A DNA stretch of 64,000 bases, taken from assembly GCA_030826265.1 (NCBI GenBank), contig JAPJOH010000003.1, forward strand, positions 49,781 through 113,780, in the 5' to 3' direction. A program made the translations under genes and the position numbers. The notes beneath the pieces were generated by a model, which saw nothing but the letters and a program-made list of their open reading frames with translations, ran no database searches and was not told the origin of the DNA. Numbering within the stretch: position 1 is the stretch's first letter; each line of letters opens with the position of its first letter. This document shows, one piece after another, positions 42,084 to 51,877 of this stretch. The stretch is from Collinsella aerofaciens (GTDB taxonomy: Bacteria > Actinomycetota > Coriobacteriia > Coriobacteriales > Coriobacteriaceae).

Positions 42084-42821
42084 TTATTTTACTGCAAACT
42101 CCGGGCTAAATACTACCCTGCCCAGGCGAACGAGCGTAGAGCCCTCCTCAAGGGCAGGCTCAAAGTCCTCGCTCATGCCGCAGGAAAGCTCAGGCAGGTT
42201 CAAATCGGGATGCGCCGCCTCCAGCTCATCCCTCAGCTCACGAAGCCCCGCAAAGGTGCGGCGTGCCACATCCTTATTCCCCCGGGGCGCCATAGTCATA
42301 AGCCCCTGTACGCAAATTCCCTCAAGTTCCGCAAGCTCACCCGCGGCGGCGCGAATCTCATCGGGCGAAAAGCCTCCCTTCGACTCCTCACCACTCACAT
42401 TGACCTCAATGAGCACACGCTGGGGGCCGGCGAGCTCGCCTGCCTCAATCTTGCGGGCAGCACGGCTCGAGATCGCCTGCGCCAGATGCAGCGAACCCAC
42501 CGAGTGAATCAGCTCGGCTGAGCCCAGCACCGCATTGATCTTATTGGTCTGCAGGTTCCCGATCATATCGAAGCGCACCTCGGGCAGCTCCGGATGCTCC
42601 GCCAGACCCGTGAGCTTGCGAACCAGCTCCTGCGGGCGGTTCTCGGCAAAATGGCGATACCCCGTCTGGATGGCGGCAACGGTCTCATCGACACCAACGG
42701 TCTTGGACACGGCAATGAGGCTCGCGGCGTCGTGGGTACGGCCCGCGCGATCGAGCGCCGCATAAAAACGTTCCAGAATCTGCTCGCGGCGAGCGCGCAT
42801 CAAGTCCAAATAGTTATCCAT
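42084..42821 (-). CDS. yggS: YggS family PLP-binding protein
   Basis: This 245-residue protein is the PLP homeostasis protein (YggS/YlmE/PLPBP). It has ASLIAVSKTVGVDETVAAIQTGYRHFAENRPQE with the PLP lysine in VSKT, DMIGNLQTNKINAVL, and VNVSGEESKGGFSPDEI and LSCGMSEDFEPALEEGSTLVRLG near the end. It balances free PLP and affects amino acid metabolism but shows no racemase activity in known cases. The ATG at 42821 is nine bases after GGAGG. sepF follows. Confidence 0.93.
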   Translation of the reverse strand: MDNYLDLMRARREQILERFYAALDRAGRTHDAASLIAVSKTVGVDETVAAIQTGYRHFAENRPQELVRKLTGLAEHPELPEVRFDMIGNLQTNKINAVLGSAELIHSVGSLHLAQAISSRAARKIEAGELAGPQRVLIEVNVSGEESKGGFSPDEIRAAAGELAELEGICVQGLMTMAPRGNKDVARRTFAGLRELRDELEAAHPDLNLPELSCGMSEDFEPALEEGSTLVRLGRVVFSPEFAVK

Positions 42822-42870
42822 TGCCAATCGCCTCCGCTGACAGCCAAACAAGTAGTCCCATGCTAACGCA

Positions 42871-42903
42871 AGAGCGCGGCCCCGCATGTGCAAGGCCGCG
42901 CTC
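42871..42903 (-). terminator. hairpin after phoU
   Basis: Arms GAGCGCGGCC and GGCCGCGCTC form a perfect stem, but the minus-strand tail is TTGCG, without a U-tract. It may protect the pst-phoU mRNA end while letting yggS be read. Confidence 0.5.
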
Positions 42904-42940
42904 ACTTAGGTATTTACAATCTTTCGACGAACGGGGTTAC

Positions 42941-43798
42941 TTACTCCTCGTCGTCCTCGCCATCGTCCTCATCCTCAAGATGATCGAGCAGGTAGCGAAG
43001 ACCCTCGCTGACCTCGTTAACGGGCACCTTGGCAACGTAGCGTGCATCGACGGCGGGCCTCATGATAACACCCTCGCCCGAAGGCGCGCGCATGCTCTCG
43101 AGCTCATCCTCATCAGTGCAGGCGATATCACCGGCAGTCATACGCTGTCCGGTCAACAGGAAGGTCAGACGGCAGGCGGCATCGATGGAAATCGAGGCGA
43201 TGCGATCGAGATAGCGCGATACCATGATGGCGCGGCGCAGGTCGTCATAGTTGCTGTCGTCGTCCATAAAATCGCCCGTGTCCATGCGGTTAAAGGTGCG
43301 GAAGAACTTCTCGTAGGCGGCGTGCACTGGCTCGTCCTCGACGGCCAAGTTGCAGATGATGGACATGTCGTTGGTGACGAGCGCAGAAAGCGAAGAGCCC
43401 AGCACCTGGTAGACGGCCTCAGCCTCGGCCTCGACCGTGCCGACAAGCTCCTTGGGCAGCGAGATGTCGGCCTTGATCATATGACGCGTGGCGCGGCAAA
43501 TCTGGCGAACCTTATCGGTCATGCGCTGCAGGTTAAAGTCGACGTAGATGATCGTCTGCAGCAAGCGGAAGTCGGAGGCGACCGGTGACTGCGTGGCAAT
43601 CAGGTTGTAGCAGACGGCCTCCAGGTTGGCGCAGCGTGCGTCAATCGAAAGCGTGCGCTTCTTGGTCTTGGTGGCGAGCTTGCGGTCGTCGGTCACATAG
43701 GCCTTCACGGCATCGTGGAGGGCCAGATCGACGGCCTCGTAGATGCTCAGCATCTCGTGACGGGCCTCGATGAGCTGACGGGAAAACAGTTTGCGCAT
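42941..43798 (-). CDS. phoU: phosphate signalling complex protein PhoU
   Basis: This 285-residue helical protein links the Pst transporter with the phosphate two-component system. It begins MRKLFSRQLIEARHEMLSIYEAVDLALHDAV and has the two PhoU helix bundles, with LIATQSPVASDFRLLQTIIYVDFNLQRMTDKVRQICRA and RYLDRIASISIDAACRLTFLLTGQ. A C-terminal extension of about 60 residues ending in DEDDGEDDEE is longer than typical PhoU. The start follows GGAG. It is the last gene of the pst unit. Confidence 0.9.
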   Translation of the reverse strand: MRKLFSRQLIEARHEMLSIYEAVDLALHDAVKAYVTDDRKLATKTKKRTLSIDARCANLEAVCYNLIATQSPVASDFRLLQTIIYVDFNLQRMTDKVRQICRATRHMIKADISLPKELVGTVEAEAEAVYQVLGSSLSALVTNDMSIICNLAVEDEPVHAAYEKFFRTFNRMDTGDFMDDDSNYDDLRRAIMVSRYLDRIASISIDAACRLTFLLTGQRMTAGDIACTDEDELESMRAPSGEGVIMRPAVDARYVAKVPVNEVSEGLRYLLDHLEDEDDGEDDEE

Positions 43799-43890
43799 GG
43801 TTCACTCCAATCAGTTGGGTGCGGTCATGCCGCCCGCACAGTGAATACGCACCGGACCAGATCCGATCGGCTTGGGACTAGTCGCACCGA

Positions 43891-44694
<804 letters not shown>

Positions 44695-44706
44695 GGGACT
44701 CCTTAA

Positions 44707-45612
44707 CTAGCGACGCTTGCGCGACAGGAAGCGCGCAAACAGGTTGAAGGCCAGAATGATCACCATCAGCAAGAGCGCGGTGCCGTAGGCTGCGTTCATG
44801 TTGATGCCGTCGTTGGCAAGCAGATACAGGTGAACCGTCATGGGGCGGCCGGAATCGAGCGGCGAAATAGGTAGATTGATGGCCTGCCCCATGGTATAGA
44901 GCACCACCGCGGTCTCGCCAATGGCACGGCCGATGGCGAGAACGATGCCCGTGGCAATACGGCCAAAGGCAGAAGGAAGCACGATCTTGGAGACAACCTG
45001 CCACTTGGTGGCGCCCAGGCCATATGCGCCCCAGCGGATATAGCGCGGAACGGCGCGAATGGCCTCTTCGGTGGTACGCATGACGATGGGAAGCATCAAG
45101 AGCGCGAGTGCCAGGGCGGCCGAGACCATCGAAAGGCCCAGGCCCATGGCCTCGACAAACAAGGCGTAGCCAAACAGGCCCATAACGATGGAGGGCACCG
45201 AGGCCAAAGCGTCAGCAGCGTAGCGAATGAGCTCGACGACCTTGCCCTGCTTGGCGTACTCGGCCAGATAGACGGCTGCCAGCACAGCGATCGGCGTGCA
45301 GATAAGCATGGCGAGCGCCGTCACGTAGACGGTCGAGACGATCGTGGGCCAAATTCCGCCCTCGGCGTTGACGCCCTGGGGCCAACCGAAGATAAAGTCG
45401 AGCGAGATGTGTGGCAGGCCGTTGATGACCACGTAGGCGATGATAGCGACCAGCACCAGCGTGGTGATGTAGGCAGCGGCACGAAACACGCAAAGCATGA
45501 TCTTGTTGGACAGGTCCTTGTTGATGCGGCCCTTCTTGCCGTGGGAAAGGGCACGCTTGATGCGCTCGCGCGACGAGGTCGTATCGACCGTCGTGTCAAC
45601 GGAATCGGACAT
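44707..45612 (-). CDS. pstA: phosphate ABC transporter permease PstA
   Basis: This 301-residue membrane protein is one half of the phosphate channel. It has about six spans and the permease loop EEAIRAVPRYIRWGAYGLGATKWQVVSKIVLPSAFGRI, which contacts PstB. A GRAIGETAVVLYTMG segment near the end is typical of PstA and PstC. The start lies three bases after the pstC stop, with GAGGGGG inside the end of pstC. Confidence 0.95.
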   Translation of the reverse strand: MSDSVDTTVDTTSSRERIKRALSHGKKGRINKDLSNKIMLCVFRAAAYITTLVLVAIIAYVVINGLPHISLDFIFGWPQGVNAEGGIWPTIVSTVYVTALAMLICTPIAVLAAVYLAEYAKQGKVVELIRYAADALASVPSIVMGLFGYALFVEAMGLGLSMVSAALALALLMLPIVMRTTEEAIRAVPRYIRWGAYGLGATKWQVVSKIVLPSAFGRIATGIVLAIGRAIGETAVVLYTMGQAINLPISPLDSGRPMTVHLYLLANDGINMNAAYGTALLLMVIILAFNLFARFLSRKRR

Positions 45613-45615
45613 AGC

Positions 45616-46542
45616 CTACCCCCTCTTCTTCTTGGAAATCAGACGGACGATGCCCACCAGCGTGGCGGAGATGATAAACAGGACCACGCCCATGCCGAAC
45701 AGCGCCGAGCGATGCAGACCCGAGGAATAGCTCATGTCGAGCGCGATCTGGCTCGTGAGCGTCGAGATAGGGCTCGCAATGCTGTCGGGAATAACCGGGG
45801 CGTTACCTACGACCATGAGCACGGCCATGGTCTCGCCGATGGCACGGCCCATACCCAGCACGATGGCATCAACGATACCCAGCTTCGCGGCAGGTAGCAC
45901 GACCTTATAGATGGTCTGCCACTTGGTGGCGCCCATGGCATACGATGCCTCGCGAATGCCCATGGGAATGGAATTGAGAGCATCGATGGTGAGCGTGGTG
46001 ATGGTAGGGACGATCATGATGGCGAGCACAAACCACGCCGTCAGCGCACCAAAACCAAGGCCGCCGGTCAGTTGTGCGATAAACGGGCGGATGATGATCA
46101 TGCCAAAGAAACCATAGATGATAGAAGGGATGCCGGCCAACAGGTCAACGGCGGGGCTGATGAGCTTGCGCACGCGCTTGCTGGCAATCTCGACCAGGTA
46201 AACGGCCGTACCCACGCCCAGCGGCACGCCCATGGCGAGCGCACCGACGGTCACCAGACCCGAGCCGGCAAGCAGCGACAAGATGCCGTAGTGGCCCTCG
46301 GAAGGCGCCCACGTAAAGCTAAAGAAGTCCGCCAGACCGATGTCGGTAAAGACGGGCAGCGCCGAGTACGTGGTAAAGACAAAAATCAGGATGACGGTAA
46401 CGACCGCCAAGAACGCGCAGGCAAAGAAGATCCACTGCAGCGCCTTCTCCTTGATATAGGTACTGCGCGATACGAGCGCCAGCTCGCGCTTCTTGGGCGT
46501 CTGAACATTCTGCTCAGTCTGGGAGTTTTCCTGTGCTTCCAT
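45616..46542 (-). CDS. pstC: phosphate ABC transporter permease PstC
   Basis: This 308-residue membrane protein pairs with PstA. About six spans are visible, with the permease loop GIREASYAMGATKWQTIYKVVLPAAKLGIVDAIVLGMGRAIGETMAV. The ATG at 46542 is used because GGAG lies eight bases before it; a GTG three codons upstream sits directly on that site. It starts one base after the pstS stop. Confidence 0.94.
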   Translation of the reverse strand: MEAQENSQTEQNVQTPKKRELALVSRSTYIKEKALQWIFFACAFLAVVTVILIFVFTTYSALPVFTDIGLADFFSFTWAPSEGHYGILSLLAGSGLVTVGALAMGVPLGVGTAVYLVEIASKRVRKLISPAVDLLAGIPSIIYGFFGMIIIRPFIAQLTGGLGFGALTAWFVLAIMIVPTITTLTIDALNSIPMGIREASYAMGATKWQTIYKVVLPAAKLGIVDAIVLGMGRAIGETMAVLMVVGNAPVIPDSIASPISTLTSQIALDMSYSSGLHRSALFGMGVVLFIISATLVGIVRLISKKKRG

Positions 46543-46543
46543 G

Positions 46544-47380
46544 CTACTCACTCCCCTTCTCGTCGTTGGTGACGGGAATAAAGCCCGCCTCGCGAATCTG
46601 CTTGTCCATCTTTTCGGACGTCACATAGTCGATGTAATCCTGCGCCTGCTGCGAAGGCGCACCCTTCACAAAGAAGTAAAGGTCGCGCGAGATGGGATAG
46701 CCGCCACTCGCGACCGTCTTCTCGGACGCCTCAACATGATTGACCGAGACGGCCTTGACCGAGGTCTTGGCGTTGAGGCTATCGACGAAGCCCAGCGAAA
46801 TGTAGCCGATGGCCCCACGCGAACGAGATACCACGTCGCGCACCTGGCCCGTACCCGAAAGAACAGCCGAGCGGCGATCGAACGGCGTGCCATCCATCAC
46901 GATGGTACGGAAGGCCTCGCGCGTACCGGACGCCTCGTCTCGGTTGATGACCTGAATCCTCAGGTCCTCGCCACCGACCTCTTTCCAATTGGTAATCTTG
47001 CCGGCGTAGATATCGCGGAGCTGCTCGGTCGAGAGGTTATCGACCGGGTTATCGTCGTTCACGATGACCGCGATACCGTCGTGGGCAATTACGATGGGGG
47101 TCAGGCCCAGATCCTGTTCGTCGGCATTGAGCCCACGGGAGGAGCTGGCGATATCGGCCGTGCCGGCGCTGACGGCCTCGATGCCAGCGGAAGAACCCAA
47201 ACCGGAAACGAGCACGTCGATGCCGGTCTCCTCCTTAAAGCCCTCGGCCGCAATCTCGGCGATAGGAAGGCAGGTCGTGGAGCCAGCGACGGTAATGGAA
47301 GAGGTAGAAGATCCCGAAGAACAGGCACACAGCGTAAGTGTAAGCACAGCGGCACTCAGGACCGATACGATCTTTCTCAT
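46544..47380 (-). CDS. pstS: phosphate-binding lipoprotein PstS
   Basis: This 278-residue lipoprotein binds phosphate outside the membrane. The N-terminus MRKIVSVLSAAVLTLTLCAC ends in a lipobox with the cysteine at residue 20. The mature part has ITVAGSTTCLPIAEIAAEGF, VSGLGSSAGIEAVSAGTADIASSSR and NRDEASGTREAF, which bind phosphate in PstS proteins. Its ATG overlaps the stop of pgeF in ATGA and has no strong ribosome binding site of its own, so translation is probably coupled to pgeF. Confidence 0.95.
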   Translation of the reverse strand: MRKIVSVLSAAVLTLTLCACSSGSSTSSITVAGSTTCLPIAEIAAEGFKEETGIDVLVSGLGSSAGIEAVSAGTADIASSSRGLNADEQDLGLTPIVIAHDGIAVIVNDDNPVDNLSTEQLRDIYAGKITNWKEVGGEDLRIQVINRDEASGTREAFRTIVMDGTPFDRRSAVLSGTGQVRDVVSRSRGAIGYISLGFVDSLNAKTSVKAVSVNHVEASEKTVASGGYPISRDLYFFVKGAPSQQAQDYIDYVTSEKMDKQIREAGFIPVTNDEKGSE

Positions 47381-48177
47381 AGCATCACGCCGATCGCAGC
47401 ATGGCGCCCACAGGTGCCGTCCTCGTTACGGTAGGAATAAAAGCGGTCGTTCTGACGCACGGTCGAAAGCTGGGTATCCACGATATCATCCGCGTCGACA
47501 CCGACATCTACCAGCGCCTCGCGAATGGCAGCGGAAAGATCGAGCATGCGAGAGGTACTCGCATCGATGCAAGAGAACTCGGCGGCAAAGCGATCCATGA
47601 GTTCCTGGGATACCTCATATTCGTCACCCAAGATATGGGGGCCGATATAGGCGGAAACGTCGCCCGCATCGCAGCCGGCAGCATCGCAAAGCGCCTGGCA
47701 CGCCTTGGCGGAAATACGTGCAATCGTGCCCTTCCAACCGGAGTGCACCACGGCAAATCCGCCAGGGGCCACCAGCACCACGGGAACGCAGTCGGCAAAG
47801 CAGAGCAGCACGGGCACGTTATGCGCCGTACAGACGATGGCATCGCAGCCCGCGGCAATCTGCTCGCGGACGTCCTCAAGGTCATCGGCACCGTTCGAGG
47901 TCACCGCAACGACATGGTCACCATGGACCTGATTGGGAACGAGCAGGTTGTGCTCGCACTCGGCGGCACCCATAGCCTCGAGCGCGCGACGGCGATTTTC
48001 TTGAACAGCAAAGGGATCATCGCCAACATGCGAGCCCAAGTTGAGTGAGGAGTACGCATCTTCGGAAACACCACCGGCGCGCTCGGTGAAGGCAAAGCGA
48101 ACATCGGATGTCGCGCCCTCCACCAACGTAACACCATCATGGTCGACACGCGAAACTTTGTCCGCACGTGCTGCCAT
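47377..48177 (-). CDS. pgeF: purine nucleoside/peptidoglycan-editing multicopper-oxidase-like protein PgeF (YlmD)
   Basis: This 266-residue protein belongs to the YfiH/YlmD (laccase-domain) family. It has FTERAGGVSEDAYSSLNLGSHVGDD, NQVHGDHVVAV, CDAIVCTAHNVPVLLCFADCVPVVL with the metal-binding histidine and cysteine, VHSGWKGTIARI, and IGPHILGDEYEV. Members are reported as peptidoglycan-editing factors or purine nucleosidases. The ATG at 48177 follows TAGGAGG. In Gram-positives ylmD normally sits between ftsZ and yggS; here the pst operon follows instead, overlapping by four bases. Confidence 0.9.
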   Translation of the reverse strand: MAARADKVSRVDHDGVTLVEGATSDVRFAFTERAGGVSEDAYSSLNLGSHVGDDPFAVQENRRRALEAMGAAECEHNLLVPNQVHGDHVVAVTSNGADDLEDVREQIAAGCDAIVCTAHNVPVLLCFADCVPVVLVAPGGFAVVHSGWKGTIARISAKACQALCDAAGCDAGDVSAYIGPHILGDEYEVSQELMDRFAAEFSCIDASTSRMLDLSAAIREALVDVGVDADDIVDTQLSTVRQNDRFYSYRNEDGTCGRHAAIGVML

Positions 48178-48269
48178 ACTAAAGCCTCCTAATAACACAA
48201 GTATTGCGGCGACGCCGCAGCAGTCCGTGCCATACGGCTGCACACTTCATCAAAAAGGATACCCGCAGC

Positions 48270-48303
48270 GGTAAGGAGCAAACGTAAAGGGAACGTAAGG
48301 AGA
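48270..48303 (-). promoter_or_regulatory. direct repeats upstream of pgeF-pst, possible phosphate-regulator site
   Basis: On the minus strand CTCCTTACG, CCTTTACG and CTCCTTACC occur in a row, with the TTACG cores 11 bases apart for the first pair and 13 for the second. An 11-base direct-repeat period is typical of PhoB/PhoP-type response regulators. A weak -10 (TATCCT) lies downstream. Confidence 0.45.
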
Positions 48304-48337
48304 TTGGAGGCTTTCGTTTACAAAGGCGAAACACAAC

Positions 48338-48371
48338 AAAAAAGGGGCGTGCCCAATCGGACGCACCCCTT
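48338..48371 (-). terminator. rho-independent terminator after ftsZ
   Basis: Minus-strand arms AAGGGGTGCGT and GCACGCCCCTT are followed by TTTTTTG. It makes pgeF-pst a separate unit from ftsZ. Confidence 0.85.
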
Positions 48372-48393
48372 GCAAGTCGTTGAGAAAAACGAA

Positions 48394-49548
48394 CTAGAAG
48401 CTACCGCGCTTCAGGAAGTCGGGAAGCTCGAACTGATCGTTGCCGAAGTTAGGAAGCTCGGTGCCACCGACGTTGCGGGTCGGAGCGGCCTGAGCCGGGC
48501 TCGTGGCAGGAGCGGTGCGCTGCGGCTCAGCGGAGGCAGCGGCCTTGCTCTGAGACTGCTGAGCAGCAAAGAGCTCGTCCTGACGGTTGACGTTGGAGTC
48601 GGAGAAGCCCGTAGCGATGACGGTGATACGCACCTGATCGCCCAGGGACTCGTCGACAACGGTACCGAAGATGATGTTGGCCTCGGGGTCGACGGCGTTG
48701 GCGACAACGTCGGCGGCGTCGCTGATCTCCTGGATGCCCAGGTCCTTGGAACCGGCGATGGAGAGCAGCACGCGCGTGGCACCATCGATGGAGCTCTCGA
48801 GCAGCGGGCTGGAGATGGCCTGCTGGGCAGCGTCGACGGCACGGGTGTCCCCAGAAGAGGTACCGATACCCATCATGGCGGTACCGGCCTGCTTCATGAT
48901 GGTCTTAACATCGGCGAAGTCCAGGTTGATGATACCGGGGACGGTGATGAGGTCGGTGATACCCTGGGTGCCCTGGGAAAGGACGCCATCGGCAATCGCG
49001 AAGGCCTCGAGCATGGTGGTCTTCTTCTCGGCGATGTCGAGCAGCTTATCGTTAGGGATGACGATCATGGTGTCGACGCAATCGGAGAGAGTCTTAATGC
49101 CCTCCTCGGCGCTCTTCTTGCGCTTGCGGCCCTCGAAGGTGAAGGGCTTGGTCACGACGGCGACGGTCAGCGCACCGACCTCGTTCATCGCGATATCGGC
49201 AACGATGGGAGCAGCGCCGGTACCGGTGCCACCGCCCTCGCCGCAGGTGATGAACACCATGTCGGCGCCAGCGAGCGCCTCGGCAATGTCGTCGCGGGAC
49301 TCATCGGCAGCCTTGCGGCCAACCTCGGGGTTGGCGCCGGCGCCCAGGCCGCGGGTAAGATCGGTGCCGATGTGCACCTTGATATCGGCATCAGAGATCG
49401 CGAGTGCCTGAGCATCGGTGTTGATGGCAACAAACTCGACGCCGCGGATGCCCTCTTCGATCATTCGATTGACCGCGTTGGTACCGCCGCCGCCGACGCC
49501 GACCACCTTAATGACGGCAAGGTAGTTGTTGATCTCTGTCTCGTGCAT
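48394..49548 (-). CDS. ftsZ: cell division protein FtsZ
   Basis: This 384-residue tubulin-like GTPase forms the division ring. It shows [16 protein letters not shown] at the start, the tubulin signature [12 protein letters not shown], and [11 protein letters not shown] in the core. A linker rich in Ala, Gln and Ser leads to the conserved C-terminal peptide [11 protein letters not shown], which binds SepF. The ATG at 49548 follows GGAGG; the longer frame to 49578 is not supported. Upstream lies an AT-rich 199-base gap that probably holds a strong ftsZ promoter. Confidence 0.97.
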   Translation of the reverse strand: MHETEINNYLAVIKVVGVGGGGTNAVNRMIEEGIRGVEFVAINTDAQALAISDADIKVHIGTDLTRGLGAGANPEVGRKAADESRDDIAEALAGADMVFITCGEGGGTGTGAAPIVADIAMNEVGALTVAVVTKPFTFEGRKRKKSAEEGIKTLSDCVDTMIVIPNDKLLDIAEKKTTMLEAFAIADGVLSQGTQGITDLITVPGIINLDFADVKTIMKQAGTAMMGIGTSSGDTRAVDAAQQAISSPLLESSIDGATRVLLSIAGSKDLGIQEISDAADVVANAVDPEANIIFGTVVDESLGDQVRITVIATGFSDSNVNRQDELFAAQQSQSKAAASAEPQRTAPATSPAQAAPTRNVGGTELPNFGNDQFELPDFLKRGSF

Positions 49549-49747
49549 GTCGGTCCTCCGAACAAAGGTTATAGCCATAGCATGGGTCGACCCCTGCGCA
49601 CATTAACCTTCAGGTTGAAAGTAAATGCAAAGGTAAACCGTATTATGTTTGCACATTATGAACGTATCAGTCAAATAATTGACCGTGAAAACCAAACAAA
49701 CCAGATAAACGGCGTGGTATGGCCCCTCAACAAAGCATCAACCAGCG

Positions 49748-51004
49748 CTACGAGGTCGGAGCGTTCCTAAATGTGTAGTTGCCCGGAGAGCGCACATTGA
49801 TATACGTTACGCCCTCTACCTGCGAAAGCAGCTTGGTGACTACGCGCTCCTTCTTGACGATATCGTTCGAATCGCCCAGCGACACCTCAATGCCGTTATT
49901 GAGGTTTGCCGAGATGGCTTCGACCGAAGGCGCGGAAATATCCTTGACTTGTCCCAAGAACTCGCTCGAAAAACCACGCACATAATCCAAGCCAGCCTTA
50001 ACGGCCTTGGAGCTCACCGCCTGGCCGGAAACCGGAGCGACATCCGCCGAGACATCAGTCAACAACACCGCGCCATAGTGCTTAGCGAGCGCCAGCGCGG
50101 CATCAATGCCGGTCAGGGTATTTGAGCCCTGCCCCGTCGTGATGACGTTGCCCTGGTCATCCACTTCGACCGACGTCGACAGCGGGGCGATCCAGGTGTC
50201 ATCATCCCCGATGGCCCAGGCAAGGTCATCGGAGCTGATATAGGCAATTGCAATGACCTTGCGCTCCATCGGCGTAATGATGAGCGTATGCGGGAACTGA
50301 CGCTGGACATCCACGCCCGAGACCCACGGGTTCTGCTTGAGGTCCTCGGTAATCTGGTCGGGATCGACGTTAAAAAGCGACGTTCCCTCGGGCAAATCGA
50401 TCAGCTGGATAGCATCGTGCTTCGTCACATGCTCGCTTCCTTGAATCTGAATATCAGTGGCGGTAAACAATCCAGAGTTGATCACCACGATAGCAACGAC
50501 GACGAGCACGGCCAAGACGGCCAAAACGCCGCCCACGATTTTGCCTTTGCCTGTAACGACAGAAGCGGCGTCTGATGTTTTATTTGCCATCGCCCTAAGT
50601 GAAGACAACGGGTTGACGCCTTTTTTACCCGAAGGCTTCTTGGCGGTAGCCGGCACCGATGTCAGCGAGCGCGGTTTCGATGCGCCCAGCGTGAGACCCG
50701 GACGCGCCGCTTTAGTTCCCGTCGAGGGCTTAGGAGCTGCCATGGGACGGGCAGGCTTGGCGCCCATAACAGGCTTTGACGTCACCGAGGGACGCAAGGA
50801 CTTTTTTGCGGCCGAACGATTACCGAGCTGAGAGCCGACGACCGGACGACCGGCCTGTCGAGCATGCCCGACAGACTTAGAGTGCGCGACGGTATTGCGT
50901 TGAGGTTTGGCAGGCGCGCCGGAACGCCCTCCGGCGCGGCGGAAGGTGGGTTTCGATGCTCTAGAAGCCGAGGAATTTAACTTCCGGTCTGAGCTCGATG
51001 CCAT
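49748..51004 (-). CDS. ftsQ: cell division protein FtsQ/DivIB
   Basis: This 418-residue single-span protein belongs to the FtsQ/DivIB family. A very long basic cytoplasmic N-terminus (about 150 residues rich in Lys, Arg, Ala, Pro and Ser) precedes the span GGVLAVLAVLVVVAIVVINSGLF, then a POTRA domain (ATDIQIQGSEHVTKHDAIQLIDLPEGTSLFNVD) and the FtsQ beta domain. It joins FtsL and other proteins in the divisome. The start overlaps the end of murB by 44 bases, which suggests coupled translation. Usual FtsQ proteins have a much shorter cytoplasmic part. Confidence 0.88.
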   Translation of the reverse strand: MASSSDRKLNSSASRASKPTFRRAGGRSGAPAKPQRNTVAHSKSVGHARQAGRPVVGSQLGNRSAAKKSLRPSVTSKPVMGAKPARPMAAPKPSTGTKAARPGLTLGASKPRSLTSVPATAKKPSGKKGVNPLSSLRAMANKTSDAASVVTGKGKIVGGVLAVLAVLVVVAIVVINSGLFTATDIQIQGSEHVTKHDAIQLIDLPEGTSLFNVDPDQITEDLKQNPWVSGVDVQRQFPHTLIITPMERKVIAIAYISSDDLAWAIGDDDTWIAPLSTSVEVDDQGNVITTGQGSNTLTGIDAALALAKHYGAVLLTDVSADVAPVSGQAVSSKAVKAGLDYVRGFSSEFLGQVKDISAPSVEAISANLNNGIEVSLGDSNDIVKKERVVTKLLSQVEGVTYINVRSPGNYTFRNAPTS

Positions 51005-51872
51005 ACGCCTCCCTCACCTTTCCGTGCACATGTCTGATAACCGCGGCAACGTCATCGGCCGAGGCAGTTCCGTTATTAACGATAAAATTAGCGTGAACGG
51101 GCGAAACTTCCGCGCCGCCAATCGAAAAACCCTTTAATCCACAATCCTCGATAAGCTTGCCCACACTCGCATCGGGCGGGTTGCGAAAGACCGACCCGCA
51201 GGATGCGCGACCCATGGGCTGCGTACGCTTGCGCCTCGTCAGGTACCGTTCCATGCGCTCGCGAATGTCGGCCTTGGGCGCCGGTTTAAGCTTGAGCACG
51301 CACTCGAGGATGATCTCATTGCGGGGAAGGCTACATTCGCGGTAGCCCCAAGTGATCTCGGACCCCGCATAATGCTTGATACCGGATGCCGGGTCAAACG
51401 TTACGACATCCTCAACCAGCGAGCCAATCCACTCGGTCCGCGTGCCGGCATTCATAGATATCGCACCGCCAACCGAGCCAGGGATGCCAACGGCAAACTC
51501 AAGGCCCGAGAGGCTACGCGACAGGGCGTCGTTGACCAGGCGCGCAAACATCACGCCCGCACCGACCGTCAGCGTACAACCGTCATCGGCAACAACCGTG
51601 CGCTGAAACTCACGTCCGAGAGAAATGACGGCACCGCGATAACCGCCATCGGCAACCAGCAGATTGGAGCCCTTGCCGATGATGACCCACGGCACCTGCT
51701 CGCGATCGAGCACCGCCACGGCGCGGCGGAGGGCATGATAACTATGGCACGTCACAAAGAGGTCGGCCTTGCCGCCGATACGATAGCTCGTATGACGCGC
51801 AAGGCGCTCGTCCTCGATCACATCCGTGTCGATCATGCCCGAGAGCGCCATGACGGCGTTAAACAGACCCAT
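50961..51872 (-). CDS. murB: UDP-N-acetylenolpyruvoylglucosamine reductase
   Basis: This 303-residue flavoenzyme makes UDP-MurNAc. It has HTSYRIGGKADLF, VIIGKGSNLLV, GLEFAVGIPGSVGGAISMNAG for FAD binding, and ASCGSVFRNPP with the catalytic serine, then LIEDCGLKGFSIGGAEVSPVHANFIVN. It is of the MurB type with the shorter C-terminal domain. The ATG at 51872 lies three bases after the murC stop and has only a weak site, so translation is probably coupled. Confidence 0.95.
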   Translation of the reverse strand: MGLFNAVMALSGMIDTDVIEDERLARHTSYRIGGKADLFVTCHSYHALRRAVAVLDREQVPWVIIGKGSNLLVADGGYRGAVISLGREFQRTVVADDGCTLTVGAGVMFARLVNDALSRSLSGLEFAVGIPGSVGGAISMNAGTRTEWIGSLVEDVVTFDPASGIKHYAGSEITWGYRECSLPRNEIILECVLKLKPAPKADIRERMERYLTRRKRTQPMGRASCGSVFRNPPDASVGKLIEDCGLKGFSIGGAEVSPVHANFIVNNGTASADDVAAVIRHVHGKVREAYGIELRPEVKFLGF

Positions 51873-51877
51873 TAGAC

